Shown here: piece after piece, positions 13,225 through 25,720 of the stretch
Numbering within the stretch: the first letter of the stretch is position 1
Layout: the number at the start of each line of letters is the position of its first letter
From: Parelaphostrongylus tenuis
Taxonomy: Eukaryota; Nematoda; Chromadorea; Rhabditida; Metastrongylidae
NCBI GenBank assembly: GCA_019055375.1
Contig: JAHQIW010000235.1
Location: forward strand, 1 to 64,000
Length of the DNA: 64,000 nucleotides
Reading direction: 5' to 3'
The notes under the pieces: generated by a model
The model's input: only the letters and a program-made list of their open reading frames with translations
What the model was told of the DNA's origin: nothing
Databases searched by the model: none
Program-made: the position numbers and the translations under genes

Positions 13225-15240
13225 TCTTCCAAGGAGCTCCTATTGAGAATATAGCTTGGAAGAAACTTAAAGAGATTTGAAACAATTCCAAAAGTCAAAA
13301 TCAATGGACAGTGCTGACAAAAATCCCTGCATGCGCGGTGTGAAAGGAATGAACACTATGGACACCATGTTTAATCGTCTACTTTACGAACATCGTGGAA
13401 TACTGGTTTAGTCAGTCATTACGATTGTGATAGCTTCTCTAATGTGAGTGAATTACGGTAAATGATCGTAAGTAGTTTGCACGAAATGTAAATTATTACA
13501 AGAATTTAGGTCGGAAATTGTTATCACTTGTCATTATTACAAAAACTGCTAGAGTTTCTCGCAGAGTTATAAATGTTTTCTGTTGGTGCAGCATAATGTT
13601 GTCTCATAAAACAGACACCTCCTTTATATCCACGAAAACAGCAGGATTCAATTGATCCTTATCTAATGTTCACATACTTCCAGTTGAGAACAAGTTCAAT
13701 TCATATCCATAATGCAGATAACACAAACATTTGATAAATTCTTGTCATTAACAATAAGAGAAGTTGAAGCGAGATGCCATAATACTTTATGTGATGCACG
13801 TCCAAACACCATTGATGATATGATTGGAAATATTATCAACAAAAAATTAAAACTGCACTAATTTTCCTGCACCGGCTACGAGGTCATCTAGAACTCGCGT
13901 CGGTGGTAAAAAATAGTCTCCTTTGATTTTACCATGGCCAAACGACTGGTGCTTGCTGTGATCATATCAGCGCTCTGTTCTTGTTGGTTTACTCAACTAG
14001 GGTTCTTGACGATCTTGTAGAATGCGTCAGCATCCATTTCAGTGCAGCAGCATCTACGGTAGCTCACACTAATAGCGTTCCATGCAGTAAATTTGTGCTT
14101 TCCCTTTTGCAGATCTCTAAAGCCTATCTTATTTTCGTAATCCGAAATTTTCTGAATCGATAGAGAAACATGGAAGGACTGGTCACTTAATAAGAAGAAC
14201 AGTGTAGTGAACTCCAAGAAAATGCAAACATTCTATTGCAAGATCGCCCAGATGATAGAAGGATGTGTTTATGGCCAACGCTAACCATCTGTTTATGCAA
14301 ATTTCAATGACTTTTAAAGTCATAAAATGGTTCTCGCAAGTGATAAACTCAAGAAACGGGTGCACCATTTCTATACGCATTTCTAATGTTCACCCACGAT
14401 AAGCGGTGTGATGGTCCTGGACTCCTTAAAGCAATAAAGGTCGAGAAGCTTTGCGGAGTTATCCGATTTGCTGAGGAAGATAACTGATTGAAGTAATATG
14501 AGAGGGCGTGGTAACGAATGAGTCGCGCGCGCATGTAAATTAGCGGTAACAGAAACAAAAATCAATAATCGTTCTTTTTTTAGCTAATTCATTCATTTTC
14601 AATGCAGTTGCAATTGAAGGAGGCAGCATTTTTTCATACAGACTATCACATGCCGCTATTAGAGCAATCTATTCTCTGTTGAGCTTCAGTATAAACATCA
14701 ATCTCACTTGCTGATTGAAATAGTGAAGTAACGTGCCAAAACTGACAGGCCTATTTCAAAAACCACGAGTCAGAATTCAAGAAAACAAGACAATGATCAC
14801 AGAAGCACACTATAAAGAGATTTCAGAAGAATCACAAGTAAAATACTTCTATGTAAACGAGTATAAACGACGCAGGGGCACTAGTCCCAGAATTTTTAGT
14901 AGGAAATTAACATTTAGAAGTTGCATTGACACTGTTTAAGAGCATGCACTTGGCTGTCCCTTTGTTTCGTCTTCAGTTGGTCCACAACACCCATTCAGCG
15001 CATTTGCTACCATTCCTAAAAAAGCAATTAAATGGGTCGTAAACAACCATCAAGTAAAACTACGTTAACGACAACACACCACCAGGCAATGTTGACAGTA
15101 CCAAATGTGAACGCTTTTCTCCTTTCTCCTTGATATTTCATGTGTTCGAATGTTGCAGAAGCCAGTGAAATCCCGATGGAAAATGAACAAATAGTAAAAT
15201 AATCGGCTATATTAGCGTGTACTTCTTAAATCTATAATCT
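13225..15240. other. Apparently unique spacer at the centre of the inverted duplications
   Basis: Not duplicated elsewhere in the window. One short frame, 13934-14020 (+), starts in a good context (accATGG) and encodes a hydrophobic leader MAKRLVLAVIISALCSCW before a stop; a first exon of a secreted protein cannot be excluded, but no following exon was found. Confidence 0.35.
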
Positions 15241-17010
15241 GTTAGTTTTGAGACCACCGCATACTACAGTGTATCCCAAAGTGATCATAGTGATTGGAAA
15301 TGAGAAAACGATGAGTTATTCAATAAAGCCGGTGTAACCTTTTCCGACGATTTGTTATGCCAGTAATTTACGTAGATTTCGCCGATTTCGTTCACCACCT
15401 CGGTGCCACACGCCTACGCTACTAGCGTCTGTTGCATAACTTCTTTGGATTACAAGTTCTTCATGTAGAATTTTTTTCTTGCGAACGGGTCTCCCCTTCG
15501 ACAATATATCCATACTAGCACGCTGTGCAAAAAAAAAGTACACCGCAATAGAACTCGTTCGATCATCTCCTTTATCACTTGAATTGTACAAAAATTGTCT
15601 GCTATGAAATGTCGACGAAATAGTTGATGAAACAGAGTACTTGTTGGCGTTTCAATCTCTGCTACAATTTCCCTGACTCATTTTTAGCATCATTTTTTAG
15701 TCTCTTTATAGCGGTGCATCACATGTTGAAAAAAACAGTGGTACGAATTGCATTCGTCGATTGTGCTCGATTAAAAGCCTACAGTTAAGAGGAAACTCAT
15801 AAATGATTGACCGGATGACGCTGCTCACAAGTGTCCCTCTTGTTTGATCCAAATATACATAATATTACACTTAGTTCTGACAAAGATCCATGTAAGCTAC
15901 TTGAAGTTTCTTTGTCATCAAACACACTGAATATAAAGGTGTATAATTTTGTGAACTGGGTGAAAAGTAACTCTCCACTCTCCAGTACTGACATGTTTCC
16001 ATCAGGTTTTTTATAAAGAGAAAACATTGTTTCGATGAATACGTGAGTGAAGTACTCGCATGATGGGTTTAGTATACATTTATTCACATCTGCGATGTCA
16101 CGAAGATCTCGACTAGATTTGTCATCAGCAAGAGATGGGTAGGCGGGCATCGAATAGTTGTTTATCCTTCATACACAAAAGTTAATCTTTGTTCTGGCAG
16201 AGCTATGAAAACTTAAAAATGATCAAAATTTTACTGTGACTCATATCAGTGGGTCGACATGCGATTGATATTAGGTAATGCAGTTCCTATAGAAGGGATA
16301 CTGCTGGTTAACACTTATGTTCTTTAGACAATTGCCGTTTCTATCTCCGATTTTCACTCGATTTCACAACACACCAGTATTTTTCAAATACTAAAGCATC
16401 TCGTCGTTTGTCTTTTCCGTTCTTCTCATCCACCATCCATCGATAGGAGGACAGAATGTCGCTGCTGAAAGTCCTAATAGTGACGTGAACTAAGTGACAA
16501 GTTCTCTCTAGAAGAAACTATATATACATTAGCATGAGATCGTAAGAATCCACTTACCCGTGTCTTTTTTTGAGTATTGGCTACGAAATGGTATTTCCAT
16601 ATATAAATTGCCAAACTTTCATTGCTGTTATAAACTTTGATTCGGCGGACATATTCCCCTTCTTGATTGCTATGGAGATTTGAGTGCAGTATCGAAATTA
16701 GTTGCTTCTTGCACAGTGTAAAGTCTTTTTGTGGCCTCGAGTAGCGTCTGTGGAGGAGAACAACCTGCGAACTAAGCAACTGCACTCAATAATATTCGTT
16801 GACACAGCGCGGTATGATACTGATAATCTATCTATGAATATCCATTTTTCCAGAACTAACAAATCCTGCTGCAGTTCGATCTAATAGTTATCCATGTGAG
16901 ATAATGGTTATTCGTATCAATATTTATGAATACCGTAAGTTCTAGCAGACACGTATACGGAAATTCTCCCAACGGCGGCTGTTATCAGATTGCTTTTCAT
17001 GCTATTTTAT
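15240..17010. repeat. Inner inverted-duplication arm
   Basis: Reverse complement of 11130-12900 with moderate divergence. It contains the longest unexplained open frame of the left third (15797-16150, minus). Confidence 0.65.
15797..16150 (-). other. Unrecognised 117-codon open frame inside a repeat arm
   Basis: Begins MPAYPSLADDKSSRDLRDIA and includes ETMFSLYKKPDGNMS. I do not recognise a domain. The mirrored copy near 11990-12110 keeps the start of the block but not this whole frame, so it is more likely repeat-borne chance coding or a decayed element gene than a cellular exon. Confidence 0.25.
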
Positions 17011-17744
17011 AAAAATTCGTTTTCTATGGATCAACTTTTATTTCACTGTGTAGGTAGTGAGCATGACAACTTTTGCCACAAGGCATCTCAACCGATTTTG
17101 AGTGTTCAAAATGCTCTTTAATTGACTTCAACGCGATTTCCTGCACCTCGTTCTTTTAAACTTCTTAAAAATAACTTCAGTGTGACCACGAGCAAGTACC
17201 TGTGGCCCTCAACCAGTAAACGACACACCTAATATGCCCAACAACTTTTCAAGAATATCTTCTCCACTTTTACCTCTCAAATGGATAAACTTCGTTGATT
17301 TATACGATTTAATTATAACTCACAATATACAAAGCGAAGTCAAATACTTTTGCGTAACGGAAGGACTCTGCGCGAAAAGTTACAAGTGTTTCTGGAAGGA
17401 CTGCATAATCCTTGCTTGTTTATTGTTCTCACTCAGAATTCACTCTTTCCAGTCGTGCTCCTTCGGAAGTGGCTGACTAAGGATAAAAGTCAATTTGACT
17501 CTGAGACCACCTTTTCTTACTTATCATTCGTCCGATGGCCATATATATGTCTGTTCTATAAGCAACTCTATTTGAATACCTTCGATCGTCATCAACGCAT
17601 AGGTAGGATTCTGAGTGAAGACACCCTTTACTAACACTCTGCGATTATCTCAATCTGTTGTTTGACAAGACTGTAGTACAATATTCGCGAGAGTTTCATA
17701 GGTTTCTCCTTCATTCCAACTTAACAATTAGCGCTTCATCCACA

Positions 17745-18065
17745 TTGGGAACGCGTGCGTTCATCACACCACCGAGGTACATTCGCGCCAGCACTTATTC
17801 CTCATTATCTCTATGATAGCTGACGGCCAAAAACCTTTGGCAGGTTTGAACGGAAATGCGATTTCGCTTTGTAAACCCAGTTGAGTTGACAACCATTGAA
17901 ATAAGTGATACCCGAGAGTTCTAGTGTTTTTACAGCATTTTATATATGAGATATTGATGAATGAGTGGTGGCGCGAAAGTACCTCGGTGGTGTAGTGGTG
18001 TCACGCGCCCCCGGTATGGATGAAAGGCGGATTCGACTCCCTCCTCACGTTGCATTTTTGCTCAC
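17745..18065. repeat. Mirror copy of the inverted tRNA-like pair, family B
   Basis: Reverse-complement copy of 3085-3440 in the right arm. The plus-strand head (about 17975-18065) retains tggtgtagtggt and ggattcgactcc. Confidence 0.75.
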
Positions 18066-19909
18066 CATTTGATTCTCTTAGTTGAAGATATGTTTATTTC
18101 CAATTGATTTCGCTTTTTTCCTTTGAAAAGTGCACCCTGCTAGGACGCATAGGTGCTCTTCGTATTTAATTACCTAGGGAAATCTTTTAACCTTTTCGGG
18201 AATATTCTGTCTCATCGTGAAGTGTTCCGACTATCTAATTTTGCTGCTAGCCTAAGGACAACGTTTCTTACCACCTTCGAAAGTGAGCATTTTATGTTTG
18301 TTTCACAGAGTATCGGTTAATGTAAGTTCATGGAAATATTTTAGGAATATTTCTATAAGAAAGCAGCTGGATCAAGTTCTACGATGCGTTGAAGGGAATG
18401 TACTTGTTATTTATTCGTCAAAGGCGCGAAATGTTTCAGCAAGACATTGCCAAACGTCATACCGCAAGAAGGCTAAGAAAATATTTGTTGAGTTGGAGAG
18501 AGTCGACCTTTGCCGTATCCAGCCTACAGTCCAGATGATGCGCCGTCCGGTTATGGTTTCTTCCACTCAATGAAACACTTCCTGTGTGGACGCTGATTCG
18601 AGACATTTGATCGCGTTGAAGAGGCACGTCAAGAATTTTCTGATGGAAACCCAAGGAATGGTGTCTCGAGTAGATCCAGAAGTTTGAAGATCGCTGGCAG
18701 AAGATAGTGGAATAATGGTGATATCTAATTTAATGAATAATTATTGCTGGTTTCCATTAACTTTGTGCATAGGCTTCGAATTTTCAGCGTGTGTTATGTA
18801 GCTTTTCCTTCAACCTAATATATAGCTGTCGGCAGTAATTTCACACAGCGGGCTAACTACATTAAAAATGAGGCGTTATATTCTCCTCATTGAATATCGT
18901 GTACTGAGAACGCCACTCCTTAAGCAGAAAATCTGCAAGTCCAGTGAGAAGCTTTGAAAATCTAGGCAAGGATAATGCAATCTTTTCGAAAAAGTAGTTC
19001 ATCGATGATGAACGCAAACACCATCGTGGATCGTACTGACTATATACTAAATATTTTTCCATATGAGTTTTCTTAGAATGTTGAATACCGTAGAAGGTGT
19101 ATTTGTGTGTTTTTACTTTACACTCTCACATTATCGTTGAAGAAAGTGTGAAAAAAGTTGGAACTGCGTTGTCATCTCAACTACGCATGTGTCTTGTTGC
19201 GTATAGGGATTTTCATTATCGATCTTCTCAATATGAATACCCTTGAGAAGTCTTTTCAACAATAATCTAAAATTTCACTACATCACTTCCAGCAAAGTCG
19301 GCTGTCAAGTTTAAATAATGAGCTAAATACACATCAAGGCGGAACGTTTGTTTTCTTACTTCCTTCAAAAGGTCATATTATGAAAGTTTGTTAGCAATGC
19401 AAGTTAAGTACTGAAATCAGTGTTTCTCAAGCTCGTAAATAATTATAAGATATAGATGAGTTGAGTAAAACTGTTAAATATTAGACGGAAGTAAAAACCT
19501 TTTTGCAAGGATGTGTTTTTTTAAAAACAAAGTTTGACAGGTGGTAATTTTCCTTATTGAATCTTTCCTTTTTTAAAATTTTTCTCTTTTGTAGCACTAC
19601 AGTTCCTCTAACACATAGTTCTTACCCAAAAATGCCCATAATTCTTTTGGAATTTCGATGAAAATAGCGAGCGCAAGTAGAATTATAGTATAATATTATA
19701 AAATTAATGTCTTATTATGTGCATACTCTCATACCATTGCACTAATGAGTTCTTGGTGACACTGCTTCTTGATCCTCCTTCGTCACAAACCGAGGAAGTA
19801 AAGCGAATTATGAAACATTGACCAGAACCATTTTAATTGTTTTAGAAGTATTATGTGCGTCGATAAGTTTTGGAATTCGAGCAATAGATATCAAATTTCT
19901 TGAACAGAA

Positions 19910-20180
19910 ATCTATAAAATTGCATGGTTTAAGTATCGCTTGATTGAGAACCTTCTTGCGAATATTTTGGTATACAACTTGCCTACAGTTGATTTATGAT
20001 AGAGCTGTCTTGAAAACAATTTCATTTGCTACTCATGCACGAATGGCGCAAGGAATATTTGCTAGTGAAGCGGCGTCCAAGATTGGAGCTTAGAGCGACG
20101 ATGAGGTTTCAGAAAAGACGGGTAGGAAGTGATTGGCAAAGTTGAAAGTTGGAGAGAACAGTCCGAAGCATTCGTCGCAC
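19910..20180 (+). repeat. Palindromic MITE family P, arm copy
   Basis: Shares its central part (aacagtccgaagcattcgtcg and nearby) with 25225-25720 and 61030-61460; mirror copy at about 1010-1300. Confidence 0.6.
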
Positions 20181-21644
20181 ACGAGCTGACCACAGGAAGC
20201 TCTGTCAATAGTAACCATTCGACAGCGAAAGTTGCGGCGTTTTCAATACTGTACTTGTTTTTTGGAAAACCCGTTTTATTGCACTGTAACAGCGGAGATT
20301 TGGTTGAGCTTCAAACCCGCGTCCACTGCTTGCCTGCATAGTGTGTGAGTCGTTTTGCTTCGATAATGCAATCGAGCGATGGTGAAACGCTATTCTCATG
20401 CTGAGCGTGATTTTTCCATCTACTTTATGGTTGTTTCTCTCTTCAACAAAAGAACAATAGACAAAATGTATGATTCCATTGCTCTATGATTTTCTCCACA
20501 TGTCCACATGATTTTCGCCCACAGCTGCTCAGGTAAGACTTATTAGAAGTATCGTTTGGCAACATAAATCGAAAATGAATAGCCTTAACCAGAGAGAGAG
20601 AATGAAACGAAGTTTCTTTCCACAATTTCAGCAAGGAGAAAAAACGAGAAACCTCAAAGGGAAGAAAAGACATTTCAAATAAGTCAAAAATTTTTGAAAA
20701 TCGAAAATAACGAAAACGGGAGCACGTTGATATTGCGCTACAATAGTAGAGAAAATGGGGACATGTTGAATGTGTTTAAGAAACGCATAAAGGGGTAAGG
20801 TTCCGGTTCTTGAAGAATCCAACAAACGTAATGACATAGTGGGGCCAAAAATGTTTTTTATTGCATACCTACTTTTGAGGTATTGAAGAACACTCTGTAC
20901 TGATAAAAGAGGTGCTCGAATGAGTGCCACCATTGAAGTGCTATTCTCCCCTAGCGTGTACGAGCACTGTTCACTGAGTTCGCATAGTATTCAGAGGACC
21001 ATAGTTTCGTGCAATGCTTGGGGCAGTCTTGACTACATTGAGCGTAAAAGTCACGTTGCGAGTTGAAAAGCTTAACGATCAGAGTTCGAACTGCAACCCA
21101 GAAACAAAGTGTTGTCTTTCGTACGAGTTAGACGGTTGACCACCTGGGCACGCATCAGATATCCTTACAGCCCCAAATTTTATTCCACGTGAGGGCAATA
21201 GTGCTTACACTGGATGTTCAATAATGAATAAGAAATACTGGCAGTGAACGATCGAGATGTTTGAAAGAAACAAATATAGTTTCTTCATAGATAAATCAAC
21301 GAATTCACCTGAAAACGACGGCCAGCAATGGAAGCATTTGCTTTTTTCTGGTAGAAAAGAAAAGACAACGATAAATAATTTGCTCAGCTGTTATTTGCAT
21401 AGAAACTGACACTATAATAGAGCTCCGTAGAGTTCTGACAGCTACAAATTCTCATGGAAACTAAAAGTAAAATAAGGGAGCAAAACTGAAATCTTGAAAC
21501 TTAGCTTGAAAGTTCCTCAAACAAAGAATGCTATTCAGTAGCAATCTGCTTTGATATTCTCTGCATTTTAATACGTCACACAAGATGAGGAGTTTTAGGA
21601 GCAAAGATCTTCGCATCACAAAACATTCCATCGCATAACATCTT

Positions 21645-21793
21645 TTATTGCTTATTGTACGTTGCAGAATCTACTTTTCCATCAGTTCTCCTAGATGAAG
21701 ACACATTTGTTTTTTTTCGTTTACGTCTTGGACTACGTGAAGGTGATCGGGAGCTCACTCTTCCGTCAGTAGGACTTCTTTGGACAGTTTTCC
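21645..21793 (-). CDS. Probable terminal exon of an Arg/Ser-rich protein gene
   Basis: On the minus strand, after a possible acceptor (tatttaag), a 49-codon frame reads KTVQRSPTDGRVSSRSPSRS then PRRKRKKTNVSSSRR and ends TYNKQ, TAA at 21647-21645. The SRSPSRSPRRKRKK tract is strongly non-random and typical of RS domains of nuclear RNA-processing proteins. An AATAAA overlaps the stop codon on the same strand. Upstream exons would lie at higher coordinates; 24560-24720 (minus) is one candidate but the link is not shown. The specific gene is not recognised. Confidence 0.45.
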
Positions 21794-21921
21794 CTTAAAT
21801 ACTACTGCTATGGTTCAAGAGCATTGAAAGGTAATTATGCACAATATCAAAGAACGGTCACTTTTCATCTATTAACACATTCATGACTATCTGAGAGATT
21901 TGAGTGGTGAGAGAAAACATG

Positions 21922-21993
21922 GCCTCAGCCGGGAATCGAACCCGTATTTCATCCCATCCGAGAACGCGTGCTCGACCACTACACCACCGAGGC
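21922..21993 (-). repeat. 72-nt tRNA-like sequence heading a SINE, family B
   Basis: The minus strand can fold into a full cloverleaf: 7-bp acceptor stem (GCCTCGG with CTGAGGC, one G-U), 4-bp D stem (GTGT with GCAC), 5-bp anticodon stem (CGTTC with GGATG), T arm ACGGG-TTCGATT-CCCGG with one mismatch. The seven-base anticodon loop TCGGATG would give GGA, but position 33 is C instead of U. The SINE body common to 3300-3440 continues at 21994-22080, so this is a SINE head or tRNA pseudogene, not a working tRNA. Confidence 0.7.
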
Positions 21994-22179
21994 ACATTTG
22001 CCCAACCACTGATTCTTCAGCATCTCTATGTTAGCTATCAGTCACCAAACTTCATCAGGTCTGGTCAGGTATGCTATTTCTCTTAATAAGCTCATACACA
22101 TAAGCAGAAAAAAACCACATCTGGCGATTCTTAACAAGCATATCATAACTCTCAAGAGACATCTCATAATTATCTTTGT

Positions 22180-23460
22180 GCCAACATGTCATGTGGTCTG
22201 TTATGGGCTCTTGTACATCCCAATACAAGTGTTCCGCGCTTTCAGCCTCGCCAGTCGGGCAGGTCCTTCGTCATCAGCCATCCTCTCCGGAGTCCCTACA
22301 TCGCCCTAGAGAGAGGTAGGCGACAACGAACGATTTACGCATTCGCCGTCAAGTGAACAATCAAAAGATGTGCAATTTTCGACACTCGATAGACCTTGGC
22401 TGGTATTTTTGAAATATTATACGGTTTATTATGAGTGTTTTATTGAGTTCTTGCACAAATTTCAATATATGTCATACTTATTACTTGAGCGGACATATTA
22501 TATGGTTTGTTATAGAATGATGTACAGCTTGTGCAGCCCTATACACCTGTTTCGGCCATGTAGCCACGTCAGACAGGCAGTTCGTCTTTAGTCAGTCCTC
22601 TCGGAGGCCCTTCAAATCTTCCTATTAAGGGGTAGGCAACGACGAAAGATTTACAGAATCGCTGTCAGGTGAAGAATCACAAGATCTCGTAAGCCCATAA
22701 CAGACCATGTGACGTGCTGGCTTAAATAGTAATATACCAAATAATGTGGAGTGCTGAGCAAAAACATTTGAAGCATGAAATATATACTGAAGTTTAAACT
22801 GGTATAAATCACAAATCTACAAAAGGTTTTCTACCATTAGGGGTACAAATATGACGCCGCCGTTTTTTTTCTGCTGTAATAATACCATATTTTATATGTA
22901 TTATTTTTTATATATACTATTATTATACCACATATTTATTATATATACTATGTTCTGTTGTAATAACATTTCACCTGACAGAGAGTGTTGTGCACTCGAT
23001 TGCTCTTTGGCTGATACTTTTATCATAATTATTCCTTTATTTCGAGTGCTTTATTGAGACCACGCTCGAAATTCAACAAATCCTTTCATTATTATTTGAG
23101 CCAACTTGTCATGTGGTATGGTAAGGGCTCTTGTACAGCCCGATATACGTGTTTCGTCCTTACAGACTTGTCAGTCGGGCAGATTCCGTCGTCTTTCGAT
23201 ATTTTTATAGTCAGTTCTCTCGGGAGCTCTACTCCCTTATAGAGAGTCTTCGAAGACGAACGTTTTACACTCTATTTCAAGTGAAATTTCCACCTAACAC
23301 AGAGTGTTGCTCACTCGATTGCTCTTTGGCTGGTATTTTCATCATATCGTCTATTGTGGCACTTACAAAGTGCTACACGTATTGCGGCCGTTCAGCCTCA
23401 TCAGCAACACGGTACCGCTCGGTCCAGTCAGTCTTTATCAGCTGATATACCTCCTACATA
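22180..23460 (+). repeat. Tandem/dispersed block of repeat family C
   Basis: At least four partial units follow one another (about 22180-22420, 22475-22700, 22960-23090, 23095-23345). Each carries parts of catgtcatgtggt, gggctcttgtacag, cagtcgggcag, a gcgacgaacgatttac-like stretch and actcgattgctctttggctg. Short open frames in the block are by-products. Single copies occur at 8590-8760 and 50995-51240, and a related hairpin at 45211-45452. Confidence 0.75.
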
Positions 23461-23469
23461 TAATGTAAT

Positions 23470-25220
23470 CGAAGCCGAATTATTTACAACTGAAGGATCT
23501 TAGAGAGGAAAACACGTGTCTAGCACTTAATATGTGCCGTAACACATCTCATGAGTGGCTCAAACTATACTGTCAGGATGTATTAATTTTGAGCGATTTT
23601 CCAAATAGTCGACTAAAAGTTTTGAAATGAAAGCTTTGCTCAGGTCCATGAAATTTGGACAAAGTATCTTCCATACCATCTCAAAAATTCAGTCCTTGCT
23701 ATCGTATGGATAAAATCCGTAATATTGAGTTCTCTCCAAAATCCTGCTTAGTCTCATGCCGTCCTTCCTCTAATGTTCTGCCAATCCTGCTTAAGATGAC
23801 TCAAGTGGAGTAGTTATAGTTTAGAGATGACGGGTTGCAAGAATATTGGGCGTTTGTTGCTAATGCCGCGAAGGTTCCTTTTTTGACAAGTGACACGGTT
23901 TTGTTGGTTTTATATTGACAAACCTTGCATTCTGATAGGTAACGTGTAGGCAATCAAGTTAGAGAGCTGATGAGAGTCAAGACATACAACGCACCATACA
24001 GAAATAGTTAAACGATAAACATATATAATTAAGTAAGAAGTAACGAATGCCACCATAAATTAGCATCCATCATCCATTGTCCTCTTTTATATGAGTAACT
24101 CAATTATATGAAAAACCTCCCGGCATCCATCATTTCTCAATGGGTGCGTCACGCATTCGCCTCCATCAAAAAACGTAACAGGTGAATGATTAAATAGACC
24201 TCTGGCTTGTCCAATGACTCGTGGTAGCCTATCGACGTATGAAATCAGAGCGCAGGGATAGAAGACTTCCTAAGAGATGGATGAAACTGAGCTAAAAACC
24301 ACTTGGGTGATGCATGGCAACTTTAATCAGTGCATCATATTTGCTCCTAACTCATTCATGCGCACAAGTTAACCGAACTTTCAAATCCACAAACCACAAT
24401 TAAATCTATTCACAAGCTCAGTCTTCCTTTACCATAGTGCAGCAATTCATTTCAAAGCTAAACAATTCATAGTCTAATTATTATATATGAAAATCGAATG
24501 CCTAATCAAAAAAAAACTATGATATTACTAAGTATACGAATTTTGAAGTTAGAGTCATCGTCGTCGCGCACGAGTATAAAACCTTATTGTGCCAAACTCT
24601 CGAAGCATTCTGGATAAGTTCCTTGAGCCTATAAATGAATCGCAGGAGTACTCGCCATCGGTAATAGGACAGCGTTGGTCATTCTTCTGAACTCTAAACG
24701 GTTGGTCTTTAAGTGGTGTATCCAGTAGGAAACTCAAAAATGATCAGTGTAAGATATTGTTGTCTTAATCGGACCGATTTAAATTTAGTTCTATTGATAC
24801 TCTGTTGAGGTTTTGGAGCAATTAATTGATTATGTTGAAGTTGACTTGACATTTCTAAGCTCTCCAAAAGGAAATAATAGCGAACATTTAGCCTCTAAAA
24901 TGAAAGGTATTCTAAAATCTTTGCATTTTACTCGTGAATCACTAGTCGATGTCGAGATTTAAGAATCAACAAATCACGTTTCAACATTAAACGAAGAATT
25001 CACCAAGTTGAGCGAAACGAATTGAAAACCATCGATGGAACTCCACACTTGAATTCTAATCAATCGAAACAATACCATCCCGTAATAGTAATTACTCGCA
25101 CCAGGCAATTATTTGGAGTCAGTGCTTATGAAAACGCTGATCGGAGATCGGGTAGCACTTCCTAAATAGTAGGCTGCTCCATGAGTTGTGGGACTAGAGC
25201 AATACACAAATTTATCATCC
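23470..25220. other. Mostly unannotated; diverged SINE A remnant
   Basis: 24090-24290 weakly resembles the SINE A body (gcgtcacgcattcg, ccaatgactcgtggtagcct). Apart from the possible exon at 24560-24727 I see no supportable gene. Confidence 0.35.
24560..24727 (-). other. Possible unrecognised exon
   Basis: Minus-strand frame reading LLDTPLKDQPFRVQKNDQRC then SFIGSRNLSRMLREFGTI, with a possible acceptor (tttttgag) before it and a possible donor (ataag|gttttat) after it. I recognise no family. It could belong with the Arg/Ser-rich exon at 21645-21793 on the same strand, or be part of an old element. Confidence 0.25.
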
Positions 25221-25224
25221 AGAA

Positions 25225-25720
25225 GTAGTAATATCGCATGATTTTGGTATTTAGCAGTGTTTGGTTGGCATTCTCTTACGAGTATTTTACTATACAATTT
25301 ATCTGCATTAGAATGGAGCTGTTTAGGAAGAAATTCGCTTGCCACTCATGCGTGAATGATGCGCAGGGGAAAATGCTAATGACGCGGCGCGCAAAATTGA
25401 CAGAGCTTGAGGCGATGCTACGGCTGCATAAAGAACGACTGGGAAGTGGTTCGCGACGTTCAAAGCTGCAGAAAACAGTCCGGAGGATCAGTCGCTCTTG
25501 GGCCGTACACATGAAGCCCCATTGATTATGCGCTCCTCTTCATTGCATTTTCCCTTGCACGTCATTTGTGCATAACTAACAAGCAATTCGTTCCCAAGAC
25601 AGCTCTACCTTGAAGTAAGTATAGGCAAGTTGTATGACTAAATGCTCACAAGAAAATGCGCAATTGAACGATATTAGAATCATGTAATTTCAAGTACTTG
25701 TGGTTGATAAAATTGGTGTT
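25225..25720 (+). repeat. Palindromic MITE, family P
   Basis: The two ends pair: the left end with catgattttgg, atggagctgt and ttcgcttgcca versus the right end with aagcaattcgttc, agacagctct and agaatcatg. The middle matches copies at 1010-1300, 19910-20180 and 61030-61460. The open frames on both strands arise from this palindrome. Confidence 0.7.

Larger units (their letters stand above)
17325..21195. repeat. Right arm of the 3.8-kb inverted duplication
   Basis: Mirror of 30-3815. Beyond 21195 similarity to the window start stops (21196 on reads ttattccacgtgagg, unlike the partner). No gene is recognised. Because the partner lies at the window edge, the left arm may extend outside the window. 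Confidence 0.85.
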
